A stretch of 64,000 nucleotides of DNA from Pomphorhynchus laevis (Eukaryota; Acanthocephala; Palaeacanthocephala; Echinorhynchida; Pomphorhynchidae). Below are positions 12,901 to 24,900 of this stretch, one piece after another. The stretch spans positions 124,001-188,000 of the forward strand of contig WNNJ02002713.1 in assembly GCA_012934845.2 (NCBI GenBank), written 5' to 3'. The stretch's first letter is position 1, and every line of letters begins with the position of its first letter. The position numbers and the translations under genes were made by a program. The notes beneath the pieces were generated by a model. It was not told the origin of the DNA. It saw only the letters and a program-made list of their open reading frames with translations, and did not search any database.

Positions 12901-15900
12901 CATCTAACTGAGTCTACGTATTTAATATAATTATAAACAAAAAAAACATAATAATGCTAAATCAAAATTTAATAATTAAATAATAAAATTAATAATTGTT
13001 TTTAGATTTTCAATAATTTATATCGAGTTAAAAAAAAATTGAAATTTAAAAAGTCATTATTATGAATTGACTAATAGATAACAGACGTTGTATCAGAATA
13101 AGAATTAGAGGTCATCAGGAGGAACTGCTATGCTATCAGGTTTCGGCCCCTAACTCCTCTACCCAACATAGCAGCGGGGCCAAATACATGCTAATGATGT
13201 ATTTCCTCTGAAATAACTATCTAGTATCTTATTCTAATATAAAGTATATTTATTATCCACCCATAAAAATTTGCCACTTAAGAGTTTCAATTTATTCTTT
13301 ATATTATTGTGTTGATTTATATATTTTACTATTTTCTGTTTGATGAAAATAGTAAACTTATAGTAACCTAGTTTAAAATATGTATCTATTAAATTATTTA
13401 AATGATTTTGAAGAAAGCCAATATCATTACATATTGTTGCAATTCTTAAAATTTCATTATTTAATGTATTATATTTTATATTATATGGTATGCATGAATG
13501 CTCATGCAAAAATATGTTTCTTGTAAATTTAAATATGTCATCTTTACGATATAAATTAATAGTAGTTTTAGTTAATGTTAATTTAATGTTCATATCTAGA
13601 TATACACCTTCTTTATCATTAATATTGGTTTTGTTAAGAATAAGGCTTTCTGGATAAATGTGCTCACTAATTGAATAAAAATTTTAGAATTAAATACACA
13701 TATATCATCAATATATCGAAACATATATTTCATATCTTTATATAATTTAGATTTATTTTTTAAACAGTTAGGAACAAATTTATATTCTATAAAGCTTAAA
13801 AATAAGTCAAAATACTTTAACTGTGAACTTTGAGACGCATTCATACTTAATCCATAAGAATTCGTTTGTTATGAAGACAAGAACGGAGTACGAAGATTTT
13901 TGTGTTCCTTGGACCGAATACAGAAAAAGATTTTAGACCGTATTTTAGCCCATATTGTGTTCTGATTTTTAATTATTTTCTTATTTTTAATAAGAAAATA
14001 ATTTTGGCAAAAAGTGGAAACGAAGATTGATTTTTTAATAACAGAAAACAACGTGAGTCTACTGAAATCTAAAACTTTTGAATAAGCAAAAATATTTGTA
14101 GGCGATATTTCTAAAATTATATTTCAAAATTTCAAAATTTTTGCAAAGCATATTTCATTATAATGTTGTAAGGGAAGCCAAAGCATATTTCTTTAAAATG
14201 TTGTAAGGGAAGCGACCAAATCAATTAATAAATTTAATAATAAATTAAAATGCTTACCTTTTGATATGTACGAAATGCGCCTATATCAATTGTACCAGTA
14301 GACACAGTTCTAAACGGATCTATCTAAACAAAAGTTTTTAAAATACGCAGCTTTTATAAGATTTGCAGTCAGGCTAAAAACTTAGATAATAACCACTATA
14401 GCTAGCCATGGGTCCTGATATTTCTGACTTAACATTTGTGTTGAAACATCGATTCCTGAGAGCCAACATCCGTAGCCGGGATGGCTGTGATACCAGCCAA
14501 TCACATTCTCAAATCGACCTACCTGAAATAATGCAAAACTTATTAAAGTTAATACATCAAATCTATGATCTGAAAAGAATAAACTGACCTATAAATATTA
14601 TAAATATAAAATATTTATAATATTTTAAGAAAATATTATAAAATATTAAAATAATAAAATTTATTGAATAAACATTCAATAAATTTGAATGTTTTAAAGA
14701 ATTAAAACATTCAAATTTAAATAAAAGAAACGAATTAATTGAATTGACATTTATGTATTAGAAAAAATAATTTACATTTAACAGATAAAATGCAAACGAT
14801 TAAAAAGTATTGTAATGTTATTGATACATCGTTATCTCTGATCGAAATTGAATTAAATTAATCAGATCAGCTAACTGAATTTGCGCATTTTATACTAAAT
14901 AATAAAAATAAACTAAAAAATAATAAATAATTATAACCAATAAATAATCAATAATTATAAATAATTTTATGCAATATAAATGATTTTATGATTTTTTTTA
15001 AGAGAAATGGTAATTTAACTTGCTTGCTTAAATGAAAGTCCAATTCGGGTAATTATATCGTTTACAGGATTAATTGTATCGTTTGCGAATAGTCATACGT
15101 TGACCAGAAGTCTCAAAAACTTTGTATGCGTATAAATCAGAGAAATTTCAACCGAAACGTTGTTTAAAAATAGACTACGTGTTTCTCTCTTTGTTAAATT
15201 TTTAAAATACTTCGACTCCATAAACTGGTATGCTTCTGCTTTATCCAATGACTTATCTAATTCATAAAACATTTATGGACAATAAAAAAGTTCTTTTTAA
15301 CTAATCAGAGCAGATAACTGAGTCCACGTATTTTATATAATATATAACTCAAAAATAAAGATAAATAATAAATAATTATAACAGATTTTATACAATTAAT
15401 TATTATATCAAGTTAAAATTTCAAATTGAAATTAAAAATAAAAGTCAATTTTTATGAATTGACTAATAACTCACATACGATGTATCAGAATAAGAATTAG
15501 AGGTCATCAAGAGGAACTGTTATGCTATCAGGTTTCGGCCTTTAACTCCGCTACCCAACATAGCAGCAGGGCCATATACATGCTAATGATGTATTTCCTC
15601 TGAAATAACTATCTAGTATCTTATTCTAATATAAAGTATATTTATTATCCATCCATAAAAATTTGCCACTTAAGAGTTTAAATTTATTCTTTATATTATT
15701 GTGTTGATTTATATATTTTACTATTTTCTGCTTGATGTTATTTTTATAGTAACCTAGTTTAAAATATGTATCTATTAAATTATTTAAATGATTTTGAAGA
15801 AAGCCAATATCATTACATATTGTTGCAATTCTTAAAATTTCATTATTTAATGTATTATATTTTATATTATATGGTATGCATGAATGCTCATGCAAAAATA

Positions 15901-18900
15901 TGTTTCTTGTAAATTTAAATATGTCATCTTTACGATATAAATTAATAGTAGTTTTATTTAATGTTAATTTAATGTTCATATCTAGATATACACCTTCTTT
16001 ATCATCAATATTGGTTTTGTTAAGAATAAGGCTTTCTGGATAAATGTGCTCACTAATTGAATAAACATTTTAGAATTAAATACACATATATAATCAATGT
16101 ATCGAAACATATATTTCATATATTTATATGAAATATAAATATATTTCATATATTGTGTTGATTTATATATTTTACTATTTTCTGCTTAATGTTATTTTTA
16201 TAGTAACCTAGTTTAAAATATGTATCTATTAAATTATTTAAATGATTTTGAAAATAGTATTATAATTTTATAATTTAAGTACAAATCAAATCAGTTAGCT
16301 GAGTCTACGGTTACAAAACCAATATTGATGATAAAGAAGGTGTATATCTAGATATGAACATTAAATTAACATTAACTAAAACTACTATTAATTTATATCG
16401 TAAAGATGACATATTTAAATTTACAACATATTTTTGCATGAGCATTCATATAATATAAAATATAATACATTAAATAATGAAATTTTAAGAATTTCAACAA
16501 TTTGTAACGATATTAATTTTCTTCAAAATCATTCAAATAATTTAATAGATGCATATTTTAAACTGGGTTACTATAAAAATACCAAACCTAAGAAAACAGT
16601 ATGGGTTGTGTATATTCGATACCCTGTCGAGATTGTGACCACAAATATATTGGTCAAACGGGTGAAAAGCTAGAAACACGTGTAGGACAGCACCGTCGGT
16701 ATATAAAAACGGCCAACTCATCATCAGCGGTCTTCAATCATTGCAAGAACAGTGATCACATAATTAATTTTGATGGTGCTGAAGTTCTTTGCCAAGAGAC
16801 GAATAAGAAAATTAGAACAATTAAGGAAGCCCTTTTCTTAAGACAAGAATGTGGCAAAGTCTTTGAAGGCAATAAAGCAGACGTTATTTTGAGATTGCCA
16901 CAATACGGTTTGCAGTTGGAATAAACATGTAGTTTTTGGATTGATTTGTATTTTAATTTGATTTTGTTTTATATTGTGTTTTATTCCTTAGTGTTCTATC
17001 TATTTTATTCGTGTTTTATTATTTTAGTGCTTTTTAGCCAATTTTTATCCAATTGAACTTCAATACTTGTGTTTTGTAATTTTCGGTAAAAATTTCTTTG
17101 ATGTTTTTGTTGTAAGTGTATATGTGTTGTGTAGTTGTGATTTTACTGTTTGAATTTTTGATTTTTTTGCCTAAAGAAGGTCGCTAGGAGCGACTGAAAA
17201 TTTGTAAAAATTTTCAAATTCCCTATCTTGCAATTTCTTCAACATATAATCTTAATTCTGATACATCGTCTGTTATTTATTAGTCAATTTATAAAAATGA
17301 CTTTTATTTTAAATTTCAATTTTTTAATTTTAACTTGATTTAAATTATAAAAAATCCTATAACAATTATTTGTTATTTAATTATTTCTTTATATTTCTTT
17401 ACGTATTTTTCTTCATTATTTTATTTCTTTATTTTTGATTATTTAAATCAAAAATAAAGTTAAATAATAAATAATAATATAAGATGTTATACAATTTATA
17501 TCAAATGTTTTTCTAATATTATAATTCATCTTAATCAGGAAACATCTTTATTATTATACAGTGTATATCATTCTAATACGGAGCATATGTTTATTTTTCA
17601 TCCATAAATATTTTCCATACGAAATTCGCATTACGGTTCAAGTTAAAATTAAAAATTTAAATTATAGTAGTTTAATATTAAAGTTTTTTATTTTGGATCC
17701 ACCGAAATTAATGTTTTCATAGTAACTTGAAAGCCAAAATGCCAATGATAATTTGTAAGTAGAGCAAATCAGATAAAATCAGATAACTGAGTTTAAGTAT
17801 TTTATACTCTATATAAATAAAAATAAAGTTAAATAATAAATAATAATATAAGATGTTATACAATTTATATCAGGTGTTTTTCTAATATTATAATTCATCT
17901 TAATCAGAAAACAAGTACAATAAGTCTAGTGTTACTGCAGTTGATTAGAAATATAATCAACTGCAGTGATGAATAGTGATGGTTCTTCTGCCAACTCCGC
18001 AATACAAGCCGTGTATGCTCGCTGAACCGCAGCGCTAATTCGCTGCATGAGGAAACTCATTGCTCGTTTATCTCCGGTCGACCGAACTAATTTTTTCACA
18101 GAAGCTGCAAAAAAGCCGCTGCGTTGGGGCCAACTGCTCCGATGGCGATCGGAACAAACTTCTACTGCCGCTCATCTATGCCGCTATATTTGATACGCTA
18201 CACAAGTTAACATGATCAGCAACTAAACATGCAAAATGTACTGCGCGCTATGTCAATGGCTGCGAGAGTGTTTGGGAACGTAAAGTCACAAACAAGCACT
18301 CGCCCTGCCTCCCACGGCAGTAACGAAACCCCGTCGGGCCGATTGTCATCGTCTCTAGTCAAACCGACAGATTCCAGTCTGGATGGAATTCCTGCGAAGA
18401 CTAAGGCCATTCTCACAATTTCATTGAGTACGTTTCTGTCTTTTGTTTGGTTGCAGTCTTCTAGAGAATGGACAAACAAGAAAATAGCAGTCAATCAGAT
18501 AAATTAGTAAAATTGTTAAAATTGGATCGAATTTGGCGTTTGAAGGACGGCAGGGAGGTTGATTGGCGAATATGAATAGACAAATAATTGAATAAGAGAG
18601 TAGCATCCACCAGGAAGGAGAGGAGTCCAAAGGATGTAGAGTAGTTTGGGACATGTAAAAGAAGGGAATTACAGGAACGCAAAGAACATTAAACAGGACG
18701 AGAATTATCAAGAAAAGGAAAGTTGAGAAATGAAGGGGTATGAAAAGTTACAAGGCGGAAAGCAACGATAAGAAGACGAATTTAAACACGACAATAAATT
18801 GTAGGCAAATCGAGAGAAGCAAGATGGTAGGATGTATGATCAAAACGACGAAGACGAAGGCGAATTCGGACGGCATCATTGACGATGCGTTGTAGAGGAA

Positions 18901-21900
18901 GAGTGGATTTAGGTAAATTGGAAATTAAACTGAGACATTCAATTCGTAAACGTTTGTTTTACACTAACAAGTAAACAGTTTTACACTAACATTAAATGAG
19001 AGTTCAGATACAATTATGGATTTAGACATGTATTCAAGTAGCTTAGGGACATGTGCTACATTTCGTAGCAATAGGAAGTGTTATTTTTGCAGTGAACCTC
19101 TTCATTCAAGAATTTCATGTCCAGCTCGAAATGCCCGATATCGGAAATGTAATAAGCAAGGTCAATTCGCCAAAGTATATCGCTCAAAACAATCGACAGT
19201 ATCCTCCGTTATTGCATCGACGCTATATACTTCAGCAACCTTTGAAACAATTTGTTTAACTAATTCACCTATTTAGGGTAAATGGCAATCAATTGCAAGC
19301 CCTTATTGACACAGGAAGTGAAATTAATATCATCCGTAAGGATGTTGCTGATCTGTGCAGGCTGACAAAATTTGAATACAACATTAATTTTCAAATGGCC
19401 TCGTCCTCATTCGAATGTATTCTGGACCACTTTGTTCTTACTAGAGTTATTGTAAATAATCAAAGCTACCCAGATGACATTGTTCTGCCGCATCTTGTAT
19501 CAGATGTTATTCTCGGTACGCCTTTCTTACGTTGCCATTCGTCGTTGACAATTAATTTTAATAGAAACTAGAGTCCCTTGTTAGTAGGAGAAACGCACAA
19601 TGTTATAAAAATAGATCCATTGTCGTTGTTTTCTTTCATGGATGAAGATATCCGTAACGTTGCCGTTCCGTCCGCAGGAGATATCCTGAAGATCGATCGG
19701 TCATTTAGTCCGAAGTCAAATGACTACTGGATTTGGAAATTATTGAAACAAGTAAATCACCTTGGTGAGCCCAAATAGTACTTGTTAAGGATAAACAAAA
19801 TTCGAGCGATTATTGTTTATAGCCAAACCGCGAATCAGCATACTCATCTAGACGCTTTTCCGCTACATACTCATCTAGACGCTTTTCGAATTAACGAAAT
19901 TGTGGATAGCTTATTTGAATATCAGGTATTCTCCAGAGTTGACCTTCCGATGAAAAGATTTTTACAGCTTTCGAGGAAGCTTTACACTTATACCAGTTTA
20001 ATTGTATGCCGTTTGGGCTTACAAACCAAGTTGCTACTTTCCAACGGGTAATTAGCCAGATTATACAATCAGAAAAATTTGAAGCGACTTTCGCTAATGT
20101 ATTCCATAAGGTTCCATTTTGGGGCCTTAGCTTTTCTCCCTTCCTTTTAGTGACTTATCGTTTATAATTTCCCTCAAATCGATTACTGCCTCATGCTTTT
20201 CGCAAATTCTCCAAAATCCATCATCCTACCCCTACAATGAATAATCAACTTCGCCGTTCGAGTGCTCTTTCGTCTCCGTCGCTTCGACATCCACATATCT
20301 TACCCAAATATCCTGGCCTATCATCCACATCCGCATCAAACTACGCCTCCTTTTCGTAACTTTTCATCTAATCGCTGTCGGCTCTCCCGTCGTTCATCAA
20401 AATTCCTTTCTTAGACGACACTCGTCATACCTCGCTATCGCTGCGTTCCCGTAATTCCCTCTTACTCTACGTTCCCAATTACTCCAACAACTACGGTCTC
20501 CGATCCTTCCTCGTCGCCGCCTCACTCGCCTGGAATCAACTTCCTCTCGACGTCCGCCGCGCCCCCTCCTTTATCACATTCAAACACCTCCTCCGTTCAC
20601 ACCTTCTCGACACATGATTTACATTTTTGTTTTGTTGTGGTCATGTAAGCGTGCGCTGGTACGCATTTGCCACGTTAAATAAATCTTTTTTTTAACTCCT
20701 GACTAATATAATCTTATACAGTATGCCGATGATATCCTGATCTACTCTTGCGTGCATCTTCTATGTATCCACGATCTAGCTACTTTTGCCAAAATTGTTT
20801 TATGTCCATATCCAGCTATATTTCCTCCCGTTGTATAGCTTTTAATCCTGAGTAGTCCAAAATAAAGTGGATCATCCCTAATCATCTCGGCTGCATCTAT
20901 TTTATCTGTTAATTCGATCTTCCAATCGCTGACAATTTGATTTTCTTAGCTTTTCACTTCGACAATTTCTATTTTCTTAAATCTTTTCTTCATGATCAAG
21001 TTCACTCTTCATTCTTATTTCTTCGTAATATCCGTCGCATTCGTAGGCTGATCGACTTTCGTTCTTGCATCTATCTTAAATCGTTTCTGCCTGTATACCA
21101 GAATCGATTATTGCCTTAGCCTATTTGTCAACTATTTTAATTCTGCTCTTTTTACTCTCCCACGTATCATTAACTCGGCAGCTATTGTTCGCTTGCGTCT
21201 TCCCGCTTTACCATGTATCCTATAATCTTCTCGTCATATCTTTGTCCACCTGTAATCTTTGTATTGAATTTCTTTTACATATTGTTATTTTTCGTATTTT
21301 ATTTTGCCACTTACCATCGTACTTACACGTTCACGTCCCTCCGCACTCAACCAATTATATCACCCGCTCTTTTATCGTCGCTGCTCAACTTGCATGGAAT
21401 TCTTTGACGGCTTACGTCCGTTCTTCCTTGTTGCTTCCACTCTTCGAACAACGTCTACGTTCCTGCACTATGAATCGTCCTACACAAAAAATCAATAAAT
21501 TCATTCCATCAACATCTTATCCAACTCATAATTCTATCACACCTCAACAACGAACCACTCTACATTTTTTGCTTTCCCCAGACATCTTACTACGTTCCAC
21601 TCATATAATTTCTTCAATTTAATCAACAAATTCATTCTACATTGTATTTTGTTTTATCTTTTTATGTTGGCTTGTAAGCACGTATAGGCAGGAATTTGCC
21701 ACTATGAATAAATATCTAATAATAAAGATTTTCTTAAATAAATAAACAAGCCGTCAATAAGTCAGAGTAAATAAATAAAAAGTACACACGGAGAATCTTC
21801 AGACATAGTAATTAATCTTAGCTTCTTCCTCTTCCCAGACATTACCAACTTTCATGGCCTCAAATCCATGGGGATCTGAGCCCCCAACCAATCCAGCACG

Positions 21901-24900
21901 CCGCTTTCCGATTGAACAACCCGGGGTCTTTCACCCCCTCCCCCGAAGTATCCAATCGGCGCGGACGATGTTGGGTAAGCGAGAGATGAGGAGCTTCAGA
22001 AACCTTGATCTTTGCTCTGGGGGACGTCCTCTAGAGAAGAAGACTAATCCCGAGAGAGCCCAAGTGTTCCATAGGCGCACCTGAGTTTTCTCATTCAACG
22101 ACAGATGCTGGGCCCGTTTCAGAGCCCGACTAGCTCTCTTCAGGATACGTTTTAGTCTATCCAGGTCAGCTTTCGCCCACCAGTTCACCGAAACAGTGAA
22201 CCCCATTATTTTACTCGACTTGTGAAGGTAGGGAGTGGTTCAGAGGCAAATATGGAGGGGAGTGCGGAGAGTGCTAATTTCTTAAGCTTTTGCTTTGTCG
22301 CAGGGGAGCCATGAAAGATAATCACCTGCGATTTGGCGAAATTCAAAACAAGATTGGACCTGGGTAACTGGTCTTTTAATCTTTAAAAGAATCGGCTGAT
22401 GGCAGAGACTACGTCCTTACACCTGCGTCCAGAGAACAGGACTGTGGTGTCATCAGCGTACACCACTAGACGTTGATCGCGTTTAAATATTTTGAATAGA
22501 TTTATAGAGGCAGCAAGATACAAGATAGGAGAGAGGGGAACTTTGAGGTACACCCGTAATAGGGTAGAACTGACGCGCATCAGGGTCGTCTTTATAATAA
22601 AATCGCTTGGTGTACAGCAGTATCTCCACGCTGTAAACAATTCTCGCAGGCAACCCGAGGGACCTGAGAGAAGAGATAACAAATGTAATGGAGATGCGGC
22701 CAAATGCAGCCGAAAAGTCAAGGAAAACAGCCACAGCGAGTTGATGGCTATTCTCCCGACAGAACTGATGCACTTCACCAACTGCAGAATACTCCCGAGC
22801 GACCTTTGACGAACCCATGGAAACCAGGTGGGATTAATTTTCGCTTATTCAAATGATCGCGGATTCTACGCGCAAGCACTTTTTCGTAGATCGAGACGAG
22901 GGAATTTTGAATCGAGATGAACCGCAGGTCTTTCGGATAAGAGAACATATGCTTTTTAGGTAACAATATACGTCTACTAATGTTGATGCCGGCCACATCA
23001 AATGGGGTGGTTAAAAGCATTGTAACGGGAAACTCCCTTCTTTGATCAGCTGTCAAAAGCTGACAGACCCGAGAAGAAAGAAGAGCGACGGTTTTGGAGG
23101 TGCCCAGAAGAGGCCCCCAGGCATTGAGAATATCTGGTACAGGTAAGTCTCTACTACTGAAGTCTCCCCAAGGCGGGATTGGTTGCGGTGATTGGGTGGC
23201 TCCATAACTGTGTAGGGTGAGTGACTCCTTCAAAATTTTGTCAAGGCCTATACTACCGATCCAACCCGCAGCCCTATCCCTCCAGCAAACAAACTTCTCC
23301 TTCTTGAATATCCACTTCTGGTGGAGCAATAGTAAGTCGAGGAGTGAATTCGTTGATGTGCAATGAAAGGTGGGGGACGGAGGTTTATGAATAAGATAAC
23401 CGTTCCTGACTCTACGGAGTGCTGCATTAATCCAACGACCAGTTCTGTCGTTGAAGTCACCTTGTACCATGTCGTATCCACCGTAAATAATCAGATCCAG
23501 AAGGTCACGGTTCTTGTGAATTTCCCCTGGACGGATGTAGACATTGGCTAGACTGAGGCGTTTAGCGTTCTTAACGAGTGAAACTACTAAGCAAGACATG
23601 GCTGGACATGAGTAGTTTAATAGGAGGGAGGACCTTAAGGAGCACTTAACTAAAGTCAAGAGTCCTTGATATGAAGAGGAGTGAGGTGGGGTTATGTAGG
23701 GAGTATAGTGGGATCAGATATGCTTTGAGATAAATCGAATAATGTCCTGGGGAAGACGGATAGACCGCGTCTCCTGAAGGACTATAACATCTGCATCTCT
23801 ACCAGAAAAAAGTCTAAGGGCAGAAGCACCTCCTGAATTCCACTGAAGAATATTCAGTGAAAAATCTCGGTCTTACACACCATTGTGACAGATTAGTTAG
23901 ACTGGATCAGCCAATCTAGACAGAGCCAGGGGTGGGAAGGTTGCCCTTCCCACCTCTAGCTCCATCGGGGGTCGGTACTCCCTGGGCAATATCTTCATTT
24001 CCCAAGGCCAAATTCAGGAGCTTTCCCATTTTTATTGGGGGGGAGCGGTCCGGGCGGACGCGCCCATCTTCTTTGATTTAGGAATAGCCACTTCAGACGG
24101 TACTGGCGGCGCCGAAAAGAAGGCCCCTATAAGGAGCCATTCTTGTCTTTCAGGACTCAGAAAGACAAGAATGGTTTCCCGATTCCAGTTGCTTTCTGCT
24201 CGGCGGAATCCATGCACAGTCTAACGTTATCCCAGTCAGCCTGCAACCCTTTCCTTGGTTAAAACCTTATCTTCGCTATTGTTGAAGAGGACAACCTTAT
24301 CTACCACTATTGCAACGTTTGTCACGTCTGGGGCTCTGGTGATCAAATTGTTCAAATCTCATATCTGCGGAGTATACTCCATGGACTACTGCAGCTCATT
24401 ACTAAAAGGGAGGAAATGCGTGGTTTATTCCAAATGCGCGAATTGTAAAGGAGACCACCCTGCCTGGTCTAGAAAGTGTCCCTTTTTCAAAAAATACATA
24501 AAAGATCATGTGTCTCCACATGTTACTTCTAACAGACTGTCGGCTGTCAAAGCAGCCATTCCGGTGAACCGTATGTCGGACAAGGATATAATACACTTTC
24601 TGGATTCCTACAAAAGATCTACCAAAATGACATGGATAAACATTTATCTAGCATGCTTGCTACACTTTTTACAGCTCCTGAAATTTCATCGCCGGTCGTC
24701 CCAGTATCGAAGAAAAGACGTGGAGCCACTCATTCTGTTTCTCAATTGAAGATTGGAAATTTGCTACAACAGGCCTACCAGGGAAATGAAGATAATGCCC
24801 GTGGGCAAGTGCCCACCTTGGATAGCGCATGTGGTGAAGGGGGTAACCCTTCCACCCCTGGCTCAGTCTAGGGATGTAACAATCCCATACAGCTAACCTA

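Larger units (their letters stand above)
16270..17365 (+). mobile_element. Chimeric PLE: Naiad RT tail joined to a C-terminal GIY-YIG module
   Basis: In plus orientation, 16313-16580 is Naiad RT ([20 protein letters not shown] through FKLGYYKN). At about 16580 the sequence switches to a GIY-YIG endonuclease (16601-16924) with its own 3' tail and hammerhead-like hairpin (17181-17213). At about 17250 it returns to the Naiad 3' terminus (CTGATACATCGTCTGTTATT to about 17365). The normal Naiad pseudoknot is absent. Template switching or a nested insertion could produce this. The RT part has frame breaks; the GIY-YIG frame is open. Confidence 0.75.

Noticed and set aside
842-14600. CSN5 as a processed pseudogene
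   Set aside because: Exons are separated by introns with GT/AG ends and consistent phases, and no coding break was seen.
24255-24749. Host zinc-knuckle gene
   Set aside because: [16 protein letters not shown] is typical of LINE ORF1, and APE and RT of the same element follow in order.
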